Assembly: GCA_025677815.1 (NCBI GenBank)
Contig: JAIXMP010000002.1
Coordinates: 1,054,001 to 1,118,000 of the forward strand
Length of the DNA: 64,000 bases
Reading direction: 5' to 3'
Origin: Phascolomyces articulosus
Lineage: Eukaryota > Mucoromycota > Mucoromycetes > Mucorales > Lichtheimiaceae
The position numbers were made by a program, and so were the translations under genes. Below the pieces are notes generated by a model. The model was not told the origin of the DNA. It made no database searches and saw only the letters and a list, made by a program, of their open reading frames with translations. The number at the start of each line of letters is the position of its first letter. The stretch's first letter is position 1. This document shows positions 26,536-40,904 of this stretch, in pieces.

Positions 26536-28198
26536 ATAATTAACGGTCTATTCCTCTCATTACTATACTCCCATAATATCATAGTTAATCATACACACAA
26601 ACAAAAAGTCTCTCATCCACTTTATACCCCATATCCACACATACCTATTCGAGTTCACAAAATCCTTCTTGTCGTATTAGGAACAACCTTGTTGAGGAAC
26701 AAATGTGTTAATTCACTCCACACAGAATCATCATATAAGATCAAATATCGAGTTTAAATCTAGTCTAGATCAAAGTGTGATTTTATTAATGGTTGAAAGT
26801 GATACTTATGGGCAGCATCCATTAGGCAATTTGTCGATCACTGTGTATTCGACGAGTATATATGTGTAACAAAAAGAAATCACAACAAAAACAAGAATCA
26901 GTAAAAAAGTCAATATTCTTACTACCAACAAACAAGGAAAACCATCGGCCTTCATTAACATCAAAACTTCCAAAAAAAAAACCTCATTTTCTATTTCTGT
27001 ATCGATGAACAAGGGACTCAAACAAGACACGTCAAAGGAAAAACAAGAATCAACGATGATTACCATGATAAAATCTGGTTTTGTTTCTTTCCATATCTAT
27101 CTTATAGATACAGTTGTCCCAGGATCAATTGGATATGATGCACGACGATTTTTACAGCTATTTTCAGTCCGTTTTAATTTGTAAATAGTCATACATTGTC
27201 ATTGTTCATTCTATACGGATCTGATTCATTTTTGTAAACCATTTTATCCACACATTCTTTGTATTCATTTTATAATTCATTCTATTATTATTCATATAAA
27301 CTTTTCTACAAAATGATATAACATATAGTATAGACATGACCAAATTTGTCAGGTAGTAGTGATATATGACGCCTTTGGAGCAACGTACATTTTTCTTTTT
27401 CACATAAATAAAAATAACAAACTCCACTTATAAAATTACCTATTTGCATATAGTAATCAGATGATATTTTTTTCTTGGTAATCCATCATCTTGTTCATAT
27501 TATATAATATTATACAAATGCTTGATAATTGTATTTTAACACATAGCCAAATCTACTCCTCATTACGGTAGTTAACTATTGTGAATAGATCGATTGATTT
27601 TTTTTCTTGAAGAGTATGGCTATTACTTTTCTTTCATTATAAATATGAAGTTATTATATCGGCAAAGCATCACAGCCATGTCAATAAGAATTGGATCGTT
27701 ACATCATAAATAAATAGGTCGGTCATTATTTGCACACCTACAACCGTTTATGTAGGAAGCGATTGTTTATCGGTGGAGAGCCTGTTGTAGCTAATTAGAT
27801 ACCAACATTTTTCGCTGTTGGTAAAGGCAGCACCACAATTTTCACAGCAATAGTTTGAATTATTTCTTCATCATTCAAATTCACTACTGTTTACGTATTC
27901 AATTCTATCTATTACAAGACTACCCTTTCTACAAGAAAATCTTGCATGCCTCTACGTTGCAGAAATCCCAGAGTTCACTTGTGTAGGTTTTCTAGATGAG
28001 TGAAATTGGGTATAGAGTGTGTATCATTGTACCTACTGCCTATACATGATACGTAATCTAATGATAAGTATTGCTGTTAAAATTTAAATAGGATCTGAAA
28101 AAATCCATGTTCCGTATTTTTTTCTTGTATATACAATCAAAGAAGTTTTATATGGCCTCTTGTTCATTTTATTAAAGATTAAAGATTAACTATAATTA
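26536..28198. other. AT-rich intergenic region
   Basis: No gene is supported. A minus-strand frame at 26806-27066 contains a hydrophobic run but has no start context, splice sites or family motif. A short hairpin (ACCAACA ... TGTTGGT, about 27809-27830) is present. The right end is the 3' flank of the Sec7 gene. Confidence 0.45.
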
Positions 28199-31100
28199 TT
28201 ATTTCAATACTATTTCTTGATCTTCTTCTTCTTCTTCTACAACTTCTGTTATTGACTCTTTTTTCTTTTTTTGTTCCTCTTCAACTGCTTTGGCCTGCAA
28301 AGCAAGTGACTTTTCAATAGCATCACAATAATTTTGGTACTTGATAATTTCATGCAATAAATATTGTGATTTGTTTTCCCAATTATTCATAGCTCTGGCT
28401 CCTGCTGTACTTCGAGTAGAAAACTAGAAACAAACCAAGTTAAATTTTAGTCAAAATAAGATAACTCCCCATCCAATGATCATCATCACAGTAAGTCCTT
28501 TTATCACGTACTCGAAGTTCCATCCTCCGCTTGATGTCTCGATGTTTATCCAATTCATCATTTAATTTCGATACATGTTTATGTAAAGTATCCAATTGAG
28601 CAGCTTCTTCCATGGCACTTCCAACAGAAGGAGGAACTGGCGGTTGCCATTCATGAATTGTAACCGGTGGAAACGCATTGTTTTGCCACGATACCACAGT
28701 GTCCACTTGTTCGTCGTCTTCCAATGAAATACAATCCAAACATCCACCCCAACCATATTCCATATTACTGACGCCTCCCATCAAAGGTTCTTTACTTTCA
28801 CGAGCAGCCCAATAGTTACAAGTAGATACCCATTCAACGACTTGTTCAGCAGATCCAACTTGGAATAAAAAGACACCTCCATTCGGTTGTTGTAACGCAA
28901 ATGCATGAGGTCGTTGACGACTATAACCAGACGGAAGGGCATTGGATAAAGTATGTTTGAGATCAATCTCACCAATCGTTTCAGCATTGGCCTATTTTAT
29001 TATTTTATTATTTTATATTATATATAGGTGGTTAGCTTAATATAAAAAAAGTCTAATCATCTGTTTTACTTACCAGCCAATCACCACCACCTACAGCAGT
29101 CGTAGGGTTATTTGCTAATGCTTCTGCTAAATTCACCCGACTAATCATAATGCTACTTCGTGCCATGCTTTTGCTTCGTTGATCTGAAGGTCCTCCATCC
29201 AATCGATACATGCGTATTTCACCTCGATCCACAACTAAAAAACATTCTTTCCAATCGCGATGTTTTGCCTTTTGTCCAGCTCGTTCTAAAAGATGTTTAC
29301 GGACCAATAGTCCTTCCTTGTAATAAGGGGCTGCACTGGTATACGATGTCGGTAATTCGGAATGATGTAATAAGGGCGCAACGGACTGATAGGCTGTGAT
29401 GGAATTGGATTGTTGTGTTAAATGAGAACTTTGAGAAAAACTGGATTTTAAGGATGTCATGGATCGTCGACGAGGAAATGAGTTGCTATGAACGGATGTA
29501 GTGGAACGTGGGCTCGCTGGTGTACCATCATTTGTTGTATTTGTTGCTGTACCATAAAAACGATCCAACTTGTTTACATTTGTATTAGTTTATATGATTA
29601 TTATAAAATATTATTTATAAGGGTCTATTTTTACCTCTGCATGTTCACTAACCACCATACTTTCACGAGCAGCTTTCCACATAATTGTACCAACACTTCG
29701 TTTAAATGCGCCAACACGACTCCCTGTGATCTGTAAACTCCGTCGGCGTGAATGGCGCGTGTTTGTTTCTTCCTGACCAGAATCATCCTTGGATGCGGGA
29801 TGTCGGATTTGTCGATTCCGAATGGACACGTACATTTCCTTTATATAAATATATACATATTGCATGAGTGATTTACTTCTCCTTATTTTCCATCCAAAAA
29901 AAAAAAAAAAACATCATCATCATCATCATAATGACATACCCTAAGAATGGCTTCTACTTCAGATTGCCAACCTTTACTTCCCATAGGATGATTTCCATGG
30001 ACAACAGCAGCAGGTGTCATATCCAAAGAAGAGGCAGCAGTACTATAAAATCGTCCTAAACTACTACCATTTGTACCTGTATTACTACTGGTAGAACTTT
30101 TACAACTATTCGTTCGCTTTAAATCATAAGATTGAGATCTTGAATCAAAGGATTGAAAAGTAATATTGCTATTTCGATGATCTTCACGTAAAGGTGTATT
30201 CTCTTCCTCCTCTGCCGACAATTGCATGGACACTGTGTTACGTTCATATTGAGCACGCGCAGCATTCATTGTGTTACGCACAAACGCTGACCGTGACATC
30301 TTTTTATGATCTCCTTGAGCAACATGTAGATCGGTATTCAGGAGTAAAACCGAATAGACAACAGCATGTACTACATCTATATTATCATTTATTGATCAAT
30401 TGCCAACTTTTTGTGTGAGTATCATCATAATAAACTTGATTTGTTTATATTAGACTTTTATCATTATGCATACCTGAATTCCCAAATATACAAGTTGGAT
30501 TACAATCCCAATAACGATTGGCAAATTCAACAAGAATACGATCAATTTGTTGTGATTCTGCTTTCAAATGTAACCTTCCACAGAGTTTTCTATAATAAAT
30601 TTAAGGAGGAATTCAACGAATAAAAATAAAAATATCAGAATGAAAAGGAGAGAGAGAGAAAGAGAGGAGTTAATATATCTATGAAAATGTGAACAATTGC
30701 ATAAAAAAAAGACAATTGCTGAAACTAACCTAAATGCGTCATCTAATCTCATGTTTGTAAAATCAAAATACATGAAATAATGTTGTAAAATTCTCATGCT
30801 CAGTAATTTCCTATTCAATCAAATTGTTAGTTGATTATACTTATAGTTTAGTGTGTATGTACATAACAATATACTAATATTTACCCATTGCCAATCCATT
30901 CGGCGATATGTTCAATATTAGCATAAACTGTAGGATCTTGTTCCCATATTCTCTTGGCTGTATCAATAGCAAGTTGATTGAATTCTTCTTGATCATTTGT
31001 CTCTTCATTCACACGATGTATTTCTGCTTTCTCATAAGGATCCACAGGAGCAATACTATCACGCCTTTTTTCATCTTGTTGAGATTTTGTTAAAGTGTGA

Positions 31101-33439
31101 GGATCCACTACGACAACAGATGGATAGTAAGAATGATCCAAATTAGGAGGTGTGACAATGGTATCCGATTCACTTGTCGTTTCAGTATGCACTGTGCTTG
31201 CACCACCATGGTGTTGCTGCTCTAGTTGATGTCGTAATAATTCAGATTCATCGTTCATAGTCGTACTAGTGGTGGGTACTGTCATCATGTCGGTTGATGA
31301 CATCGATTCTGGAGCAATGATATTATTTTTATCTTCTCCTGCATCCTCTTCGGTCACTTCCATTTCATATTCATCGTCTGTTTGGGGTCGTGAAGCAACA
31401 GGTAATGTACTTAGAATCAATCCTCCTGCAGAACCAAAGTGACCCCCACTCAATCGTTTCGAGAGTCGATCTCCTGCAATCTGACTTTCTTGAGCTGCAC
31501 GTGGGTCAATGAAATCATCTTCGGCATCGGAAGAAAGTATCATATTATATTCACTATTATTTCTATAATCATCATCATCATCTTCTTCATCTGTGGTAGT
31601 AGCTGTACTGGTTCTTTGATGACTATGAATACTACTATTTTGGCGACGACGACGTCCTCGTCTTCGACAACGATAACTATGAGTAGGGGAAGAGGAAGCT
31701 AATGGTTTTTTACGTTGAATTGTATGCATTTCTTCTGAAGGTGGTGTGGTGGTTGCTGTACTGGGCGTGGTATCATTCGTAGTTGCACGGTTGATTTCTT
31801 GATCATGTCTACATTGGATATCATCCAAAGATAAGGATCGTCGTAATGAAGGTCGTTGATGTGGTTTGGTTTCAATACAATTTAATGTGGAATATTTTCG
31901 TGATAATGGCCGATGATGTTCCTGAATAGTTGTATCATCAGCAGGTTCTTCAGAAAGAGCGGGTATAATAGCTATATATTTCAAAAAAAAGGGGGAAAAA
32001 GTTTTTTTTTTTGAGTGATTCCGAAAACAAAAACATGACAAATCACATCACGTCCTACCGCCAAGTCCCCTCCCCAAAAAAAAAATTGTATGATAATTTA
32101 CTGTCAATAGATTTGGATCGTTTTATAACAACAACAGAAGAGGATTGTTGATGAGGTTGGGTCATATAGAGTGTTGTTGGGCGAGAATGAGGGTTCATGA
32201 TAGGGGAGAAGGGTTGTTGTTGTTGTTGGTCTAATGATGGGTTATCTATAATGGTATTATTCTCTTCCATTCTCATTGTATTATTATGGTTCGATGAATC
32301 CAATGACGATGATGGCTGGTTCTAAAAACAATAAATTTGAGCGGAAAATAGAATTAATGTGGGTACTTGCATTAAAAAATATGAACTAGTCTTTGTTTCT
32401 TTCTTTTTGTTACCTTGCCCAATGCGCGGAAAAACCTGCCGATACTTCTAATGGCTGTAGTACGCTGTTTTAAGGAGTTTTTTTTAATTGAGTATATATA
32501 AGTATATTAAACCTCCCTCCCCAACAGCAACAACTTTATTTATTATTAATATGGATGGTAACCATGTTACTTTACCTTTTTATTATTACTATTATTATGG
32601 TTATTAGAATTGTTGATGGTGTTGTTACTATTAAGGTTATTATTGTTATGACGACTGAGATTATTCTTGGATGGAGAAGGTACAGGAACAGGTTGCTGTT
32701 GTTGTTGTTGAGCAGGTGTCATGGTAAATAATGAAGTGGATGGATCTATATTATTGATTACTCTTGGTAACGGTTTTTCTTCATATCGAGCTAATGATGG
32801 ATGAGGTGTTGATCGTACACCTGTAGTTTGATGTTCGGGGTGTACCAATTCTAACGGAAGCGGCGGACGTCGTTTTTGTTGTTGTTGGGTGTTATTGTTG
32901 TTATTGTTATAATTAGATCCGGTCATCATAAAAGACTCAGATGATGGTGGTACAACAGGAGGATAGCCGTTGACATGATTGGTAGTAGCCGTAGTTGTTG
33001 AAGACGCCAATGTCATGACAGATGAAGAACCAGGGAGTGTACTAGTTGTTGTTGATGTAGACATGGATAAAGGATCTGTCATTGTCGTTGGAGTGGTAGT
33101 AGTAGATCGTTGCATCTTTAATTTAGATAAAAATCGAGATTTTGGTCTTGTTCCTTTATTCATCAAAGTATTATTATTTTGATCAGATAAAGAAGGATCC
33201 ACGGTTGTTGTTATTGTTGGTGGTGGTGGAGTAGTGGTTGCATTATTTTTATAATAATGAAGTTCTTGTGCACCCCAAGAACCTGATCGAGGTCGATTGG
33301 TTTTTATGGTATCTGCAGCAGCAACTCTTCGACGAGCATCCCGTGGAGGTGGTTGCTGTGGTTGCTGCTGTTGTGGTAGTTGAGATAGACGTTTGTTTCG
33401 TTTATTTGAATCGCGTGTTATAGAAGTTGATTCATTCAT
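28199..33439 (-). CDS. Arf guanine-nucleotide exchange factor, Sec7 plus PH domains
   Basis: This large gene's first exons were located (32576-33439, 32414-32464, 32102-32321, 30885-31971, 30730-30810, 30474-30589, 29940-30376) and more exons follow to a stop at 28199. The N-terminal half is disordered, with Gln, Asn, Ser and Thr runs, an Arg-rich patch and acidic clusters. The Sec7 domain then reads IAEWIGNGKLLSMRILQHYF, MRLDDAFRKLCGRLHLKAES, QQIDRILVEFANRYWDCNP and YSVLLLNTDLH. The Glu in KAESQ matches the catalytic glutamate finger that ejects GDP from Arf. A PH domain follows (YKEGLLVRKHLLERAG to VEWVSTCNYWAARE), then a coiled coil and an acidic tail. This order resembles yeast Syt1 and animal EFA6, so a role in Arf activation at the plasma membrane or Golgi is inferred. 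The start at 33439 was chosen because the upstream in-frame extension is low-complexity, UTR-like sequence. Confidence 0.87.
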
Positions 33440-34622
33440 GGTTTCAAAATAAAGAATGGGTTGTGAATTACAAAAAAAAATACAAAGAGAGGAAGGGGGT
33501 ATGTGTAAATTATGTGAATATGAAAAAGAGAAAGGGTTCGATAGTAAGACAGTAAAAGAACAAGAAAAAGAAAGAAAAAGAAAGAAAAGAAAAAAAAAAC
33601 AAAGACAACAAATTATCAAGTCAAGCACACACACACACACACGACTAAGAATAATAAATGATAATAATAAGAAAAGGAGAACCCCCTTTATTATGAGTAT
33701 AAAAGGGAACTCCCCCTTTTTTTTATACTATTCAGTGCCAGTACGTAATCAATCAATCTTATTCCTGCACGAATAAATTATCTAGAGCCAAATTGTTTTA
33801 GTCTGAAATTTATCTCTCTCCTTATTCTTCTTATATATACCACTTTACCTACCGATTATTTATACAACAACTACAACAACTTGGACTTGTTATATTTTAT
33901 CTTTCTCCTTATATAGAGAATAATAATGAAATGTTTTTTAGTTTCAAAATGCTTAATTTTAGCTTCACTGCTACGTTTATTGCATATAGTATTATTATTT
34001 TTTTTTTTAAAAAAAAGAACAGATAAAAAACAATAGGTCCAGCCTGCAATAAACTTTGTCAAATTAAATAATGAGGTTTGATTTAAATTGTTTGTTTTTA
34101 CGATCAATATATAAAATATGGACGAAGGGAAAAGAGGAGTTCAATAATAATAAAAATAAAAATATACAAATCAAAAAAACCAAAATGAAAAATGGATAGT
34201 TTTTTGATAAACAAAAAAGCAAAAGCAATCTATGAAGTGGGTGATTGGAGAAGTGAAATTGTGGGTGTGCAATAACGAAGTATACTAAAATATATAATAT
34301 ATAATATAAAATATAAAATGAAAAAAAGTGTGTGTGTTTAAAAGTAGGGTATTATGTTTGTTACAAGAAGAGTAAAATAACGTAGTAGTAGTAGTAGTAG
34401 TAAAAGTTAGAAAATAATAAAGGAGAAATGTCGGGGAGGAGTTAATGATTGTGGAAGAAGTTAGAAGAAGGAGGTGAATGGAGGATATGATGTTATTGAG
34501 TTGAAAATAAGTACTGAGAGTAGGTTGGATACAATGCATATATATATATCAGCATATGTAATGCAATGTGATGCCTTAATTATTATTATTATATTTATAT
34601 GTAATTTTTCTTGTTACTTTGC
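33440..34622. other. Promoter of the Sec7 gene and AT-rich spacer
   Basis: The stretch just upstream of the Sec7 start is purine-rich on the plus strand (33500-33600), with a short CA microsatellite near 33628. The rest is AT-rich with a (GTA)n run near 34384-34401, and belongs partly to the 3' flank of the glycosyltransferase gene. No gene was recognised. Confidence 0.5.
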
Positions 34623-35880
34623 TTATTGCTGTTGGTCCTGTTGTTGATGTCCAATCTTTGCATCAATGGATTCAAGCCATTTATCATCCAAATACCAATA
34701 CCCGTATTCTTGTAATTTCTTCTTTTTATCATTACCAACCTATATTATTATTATTCATAATTTAATATTCATTCATCTAAATCTTTTTATTCGATATCTA
34801 TGCGAAATAAGAAAAATGAAAACGTACCAGATAATTAGCATGTACCATATATGGTTCTACACCATGCTTTTGTGGCCATTGATTATCAAAGAATACATAA
34901 CCATTGGGAAAATGCAACACATCCAAAAGGACAACATGGGTAGATCGTAGATTCATATCTACATGATCCAGTGCAGCATTCATTGCGCCTTGTTGTGTAT
35001 AATCTTTGTTTGTATCACCCAGATAGATAGTTTCAGCTAATAATCGTTTCGTGATATCCGTTGGCTTCATCATATAGAATCCACTATTCACCACGCGTTG
35101 ATCTGTTCCTTCTTGTTGATACGCTACATGTGTTTGTCCACGAATTTGTAAAAAGGTATGAATAAATTCACGCATACGAGGACGTAACCATACAATATCC
35201 ACATCCGAGAACAAGACTGTCACATCCAAATAGAGCAATTGTTGAACAATTAGTGTCTTGGCATGCGTAATAATTCTATATTTTTTGCTATAATATTCTT
35301 CAAATCCTGCTTCGACTTCATCATGGAACCAACTCTCGGGAATAGTGACGGCATTCTTTTCGTAACCAGCTGCCACCATATGATCATACATTTGTTGGTC
35401 CAAACAAAACATTAAGAATTTATCGCCTTCGTTCGTTCGTTTTAATGATTCAATCCAATTATATACATGGTCCCGCATACCATAATTGGACGCAGCCACA
35501 ATCAATACTCGACCATCATTTAAATTGTTATTGATTTTATCTACAAGTGCTTGTTCAGGTTTCTTGAATGATTCGGGAACAACTAATGGGATGGTTTCAC
35601 CTGTTTCGACAACAGGCGGTGGTGTTTGGTCTTGTTTTGAGTCAGTCGTTGCTTTTGTTGTTGAGTTTTCTAAGGGATTGTAACATGAACAATACCAAGG
35701 ATCCAAGGCATCGCCTTGTTCTTGTCCAAGTGCTGCATTTGTATTTGTATTGACTGAATTCTCGGGGGATGGTGGATCCCCGGTTGTAATAATATAATTG
35801 AGGCACGCCATTATAAAAGTCATTAAGACAACACCCACGACGAGCATCCCTTTTCGGGATGAATGGTCGAAGAATGACAT
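34623..35880 (-). CDS. GT77-like nucleotide-sugar glycosyltransferase, type II membrane protein
   Basis: Two exons (34828-35880 and 34623-34739) encode 389 aa. A short cytoplasmic N-terminus is followed by one transmembrane helix (about residues 11-31) and a Ser/Thr/Pro/Gln-rich stem, as in Golgi glycosyltransferases. The catalytic domain is of the nucleotide-diphospho-sugar transferase type (PF03407): VLIVAASNYGMRDHVYNW, KFLMFCLDQQMYDHM, KTLIVQQLLYLDVTVLFSDVDIVWLRP with the metal-binding DxD (DVD), NSGFYMMKP and FPNGYVFFDNQWPQ. Plant members add xylose or arabinose to wall or arabinogalactan acceptors; the sugar and acceptor used here are unknown. The short second exon has no recognisable motif and ends in a Gln-rich tail. 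Upstream there is a plausible A-rich leader. Confidence 0.88.
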
Positions 35881-38596
35881 GTTATAATAAAAATAATTAC
35901 GAATAAGTATATGTATAAAGAAAAAAGGAGGTTGAGAGAAAATAAAAGGGAAAAGAAAGGTAGAAGGAAAAAAAAAGGTTAAAACAAGGCAACTAAAAAT
36001 GTGTAATTGAAATATATAAAAAGTCCAACCAATTCAATAACTTTAATAATCTTGTTGTTTTTTTCTCTTTTCCATAATGAGATCGGCATCACTAGTAGTT
36101 ATAATATATATATATATATTAGTAAAACTCAGCGGTACACGTACTTTCCTATTTGCCGGGCTTTGTTTTTTAGTGTTATACCGAATGGCTCAGACAATCA
36201 GCCAGATCATAAATAAACCTTTCATATTATTATATATAAAATGAGATACATATTTATATAATAAACAATTCTTAATCATGTTACTTATTTATAATAATAG
36301 TAACTATACCAGGAATTGTTGATATTATTTATGATTCATTATTCATTGATAAAAACTTGATTCAAAACAACTTGTTTCACAAAATACAATTTTTTATTAA
36401 CTTATTCCATTTGACAAAAGGTCCGCGCCTAACTTTCTGTTCCAAACACACACTTTTTCTTTTTATATATAAACCACGGGGTTACTACGTAATAAACTTG
36501 TGTACATATTCTTTGGCTCTAAGTAATATAACATCAAAATGGGTCTAGTTGAAAAAGTTTAAATTTTTATATTATTATTTTCTATAAAAACTCTTCATTC
36601 CCAAGAATCCTTTTTTGTTTTTCCAGTCAGTTTGAATATTAGAATTACACAAACTAATAGAAGAAGTTGTATAATTATGATAATTATTTATCAGTCATCT
36701 AGTAATGAAATATGTTGATGCAGGTCGAATAATAAATAATCAGGTACAATTTTTTTTTTGCTATGGTAACAACCAAAAAATTCAGTGATTGAAATGATAC
36801 TTTATTATCATCTAATAAACCGCGGCAAAAAAAGTATTATTTTTTTCACCTCTTTGTCCAATTTCTCACCTCTCTTTCTCTTCACTCTCTCTCTCTCTCA
36901 CACACACACACACCATCTACACCATCTACACATACACATATGAAATTAAAGATTTATTTCTATTCATTGAAAAAGTGATTATATCATGTTTTCTTCATCG
37001 AGACAAAGAATTGCATAATTAAAAAAGATATCCCGGGTTTATGTTTTTAAAATAGGGATCGTAACACATCAGCGATCACTTTTTGTAGCCAGGATAGTGA
37101 CTGTAGATCCAAAAATATAATTTTTTCGTCGATCGCATTGGATTAACAATTGGAGATTTTCCTTTTGGCCTTTTTTTTTTTCTAAAGCGTAATACGAATT
37201 TCTATTTGAAGCAAAGATTCCTAAAAAAAAATTGGCGGCGTTCTAATATAGTATTAGACCTTATCATATGTAGTTTTGCTACTCATATCAATCATTCACC
37301 ATTAACTGCGTTTCTATACATTGACATATATCTACTACTTTACATCTAAGCTTACCATCTTTTGTTTGAATACTAACAAATTATTAAATTGAATATATAA
37401 ATACTGTCAAAATTGTTAATTTGCCCATTATCATGCATTCGCATTGTACATGACTTTTTTTTTGCATTGAAATAAACAACAGTACGCATTTGTTAATACT
37501 TTATAATAATAATGATACTAAAAAAAGCTTTACTATTTATATGATTGATAAAAACAGAATTCAGTTTATAGAATCCTTGAAAAGTTGGATTCTTTAGGTA
37601 TCCTGTTGGTTCACAATAATCAATGTATCATCCAGAAAGGCAAACATGAGTCATTGTTTTTACATACTACAAATTATTTAGTGTTATCTAGCACCACATT
37701 GTAATTAATGGTGGTATGAATGATCAATACATTCTACTCCATAATGCATGGTTTCCCCATCAAAAACAAAATTGAGATATAGACGGTAGGAGAAGATGCA
37801 TTGTTAGTTGCATATATATAGTAGTGTTCAGATTTATCATTGTCGGAAATACGTGGTATTATTGGATGTATATTAAAACATAACGGATTATGCTACTTTT
37901 TTTTACATATTGAGCAATCATCCTCCTTATATACAAGCATTTGAGATTTTAAAAGAGTTTTTTTTTTTTTTTCAAGAACACAACAAGGAGATATTTTATT
38001 TTGTACTATTCCTTTATTACTACTACATATTGGAATATATACCAACAGAAAAAAATACCTTCTCGTTTATTATGACGTAGCCAACTTATAGCCGTCATTT
38101 TTTTTTGCCTTAACTCTCATTACTTATTAGTTGTAATTAAAGAGTAAAAATACTCCATGGCAACTCAAAGTTGGTCATTTTTTCAGATTTACGTAGCGGG
38201 GTATACCGAATTTTGAAACACCTCTCCTTAGACTTACTAGGGCTTAGGTCACCAAGGTATTTGATAAATAAGCATTTATTTCTTCATATTTACTAGAACA
38301 CCACACACATATTTTTGTTTCTATACTTAAAACCTACGTTTTTCCATCCAAGTATATCGAAGCTCAATATTTTGACCCATTTTAGAGATTTTATATAAAG
38401 TTTTTCTTATGAATTTTGGAATTGAAACAACTAGAGTTTTTTGACGGTTATAACTTCGGTGTACCATGATATATAGCTTCTATGATACCATTTTATTATA
38501 TTATGAATCAGAAAATGATTATGACGATTAATTTTATAATTTGTTATATACTAATATTTTTATATACACATGTAATAGGGTATGGGTGTCAAGTGT
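35881..38596. other. 2.7 kb gene-poor region
   Basis: No coding region is supported on either strand. It holds the glycosyltransferase promoter at the left, a CT/CA microsatellite near 36885, several long T-tracts, and at the right the 3' flank of sulfotransferase copy 2. No transposon ends were recognised. Confidence 0.5.
36885..36913. repeat. CT/CA microsatellite
   Basis: A (CT)n run passes directly into a (CA)n run of about 14 nt. This is simple-sequence DNA without other features. Confidence 0.8.
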
Positions 38597-39584
38597 TTAA
38601 AAGAAATTAAAATGACGGATTAAAACTTTTGAAAGAATATACACCACAACCGCCGTTCGCGTGGGTGTGATGATGTAATTTGAATCTGGAAGTTTCTTTT
38701 TCGATGTTATCATATCTCTGACTTTCATGATACTGGAGGCAATCCGGATAACAGGACGATCATGATAACTTTGGCGCATGGGGTCCCAAAAAAAGTTGGT
38801 AAAGGCCAATCTTGAATTGGTCACAGGAAATGGAACATTGGGTATTGGTTTTCCCAAGAATTTGCATAAAGGTTCCCAGCCCTCTTCCATGGACATAATC
38901 AACAGACGTTCTGAAGGAATTGTTTCTTTGACTTGTTTTATATGCGCATTATAACATTGGATCATATTCTTGCGATCAAACAAAGGGGATTCATCTTCTG
39001 GATCCGTAACAGCACCATTCACAAACGTAAGACACCATAAATCTTGAATGAGTGATATATGATGAGGTAACCAGTGATGGATGAATCGCCATCGAGCAAT
39101 TGGCAAGATTGTTTGTTCCACAGATGTAAACCAACTTTCGGCAGATCGAACAGTCAAAACCACTTTGCTTTCTGGATAAAAATCTGCCAGTTCCTTATAG
39201 AATGAACATGTTGGCCAATCAACAGCTGCTTGATAATCACCATAGGCCTTGTCCCAATCTACAATTTGTTTTTCTGTATTAGAGTTGTATTCTTCTTTTT
39301 CATTTTCTTGGATTTTATTCTTGAATGAATTGCGCCACACATTAGGATCTTGCTTTGGGTCTGTTACCAATGAAAAGCCATGATGTGTCCGATATCTAAA
39401 TATAACAAAGATCATGCACTTTAATTGTCTGTGATTCTAAATACGATTCATAATATATATATATATATCAAAAAAGCTCTTCGGTAAATTGCAACATGTA
39501 CACATACCCAAGTATATCTAATGCAGTATGAAGGCTATATGTTCCTGTTCTACTGCAACCAGCACCAATAACTTCTAACGGCAT
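38597..39584 (-). CDS. P-loop sulfotransferase-family protein (copy 2)
   Basis: Two exons (39508-39584 and 38597-39395) encode 291 aa. The P-loop GAGCSRTGTYSL is at the N-terminus; WDKAYGDYQAAVDWPTCSFY and KVVLTVRSAESWF follow, then LLIMSMEEGWEPLCKFLGKP and PNVPFPVTNSR. This is the fungal Sulfotransfer_4 pattern (PF17784) and a paralog of the gene at 2263-3184, with the first intron conserved in position and phase. It differs in a longer middle part and in a hydrophobic C-terminal segment (AVVVYILSKVLIRHF), which may be a membrane tail anchor. The substrate is unknown. The next gene upstream on the same strand is a P450, 1.3 kb away, so a shared metabolic role is possible but unsupported. Confidence 0.88.
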
Positions 39585-40904
39585 TATGCTAAACTTGAAG
39601 AGAACAAAATGACGATGATGGATTATATTCTAGAGAAAAAAAAAAGGTGAAAAAAAATTCAATCCCATCATCAGAATATTTATCCTTACTCAATTATACT
39701 TCTCCGCCTCTCCTCCTTATTTTAAACATTACACTGTATACATCAATGTTGATATATAATAATAGTGGTAATCAAATAAGCTTATTACTATGATATCTTT
39801 TATATAATGGCCCTTAATACTACTAAATACTTAAAAAACAAGAGGTTTTTAAAGTTAAAGCAACCAAACTTTAGAGTTGAATTGAACCATTCTTTTTTTG
39901 TGATAGCTTAATATTTTATGAATATGAAAGCATATGATATTTGTTATACTGAAAATAAGCTTTTTATAGCATATCCTTCACACTTTATTTACCTTTAGCC
40001 ATCTTGTATATTTATCAAGTTTACACTGATTAAATACAATAAGTTTCTAAATAAAATAATAAAAAGTTACTTCCTTTTTTTCCCATTTATTAGAACTACT
40101 GTCACTTTGAGGAGGTAAAATCTATCTCTTTTCTCCCATTCCCCACAACACCTTCCTCCCTAACCACACAGTGGTTATAAATGCGAAATACTCAACATTT
40201 CTCCATCAGGGCAACCATATGTTATAATACGCCGGTAATAAGAAAAGAAAGGAAAGGAATCAACTATATTATATCCTGTATATTTTAATTTATTGACTGG
40301 GAGTAAAAAACTCTATTGAAGTTTTCGTATTCCAGGGATAATGTAAAAAAGTAAAAGGAGAGCTGACATTTAATACCAAACAACATCCTATCATAAAAGT
40401 GCTATTACTGCATTTATTTTTAACTGTAATATATATTTCTAAATTATAAACCAAAAAACAGGGCTGGATATTATACAACATTGATATTTTTCCTTGCATG
40501 AAAAGGTCAATGAAGAAAGAATTTGCTGTAAGAATGATGGGAGAAAAAAAAAAGATGATTTATTCCAACAAATTCTCTGTCATCCCCTGACTGATTGCGA
40601 ACGTTTCTCCTATTCAATCTCGAAACTCGCGGTAACTAAAAGATAGGGACAAGAGCATCCATAGTATACAATAATAAGATAAATGGATCATCCATGGAAA
40701 TTTATTAACTTCATAAATGTAACAATTGAAAGTATCAGTAAAAAGTCATCATTATATTAAGGAAAAATATGATAAGTATAAAAATTATAAAGTATATGTT
40801 TATTAATTATTGTATGGGATATATAATACCCAGTTTAACATTGGAAAAAATAAATCCAAATTGAAATAATAACATAGAGTGATATTATTGTTTCATTTTT
40901 CTAT
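39585..40904. other. Intergenic spacer between sulfotransferase copy 2 and the P450 gene
   Basis: This AT-rich 1.3 kb stretch should contain the sulfotransferase promoter and the P450 3' untranslated region. A short minus-strand frame at 40290-40499 has no supporting features. Confidence 0.5.

Noticed and set aside
26806..27066. Hydrophobic 86-residue frame
   Set aside because: No start context, splice sites or family motif; T-rich composition explains the hydrophobic run.
33440..33640. Upstream in-frame extension of the Sec7 gene beginning at 33640
   Set aside because: The extra residues are Cys/Leu/Phe/Ser-rich low complexity that matches a pyrimidine-rich leader; the Met at 33439 fits better.
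34384..34401. GTA repeat as a CRISPR or telomere-like array
   Set aside because: A short simple-sequence tract without spacers or telomere unit.
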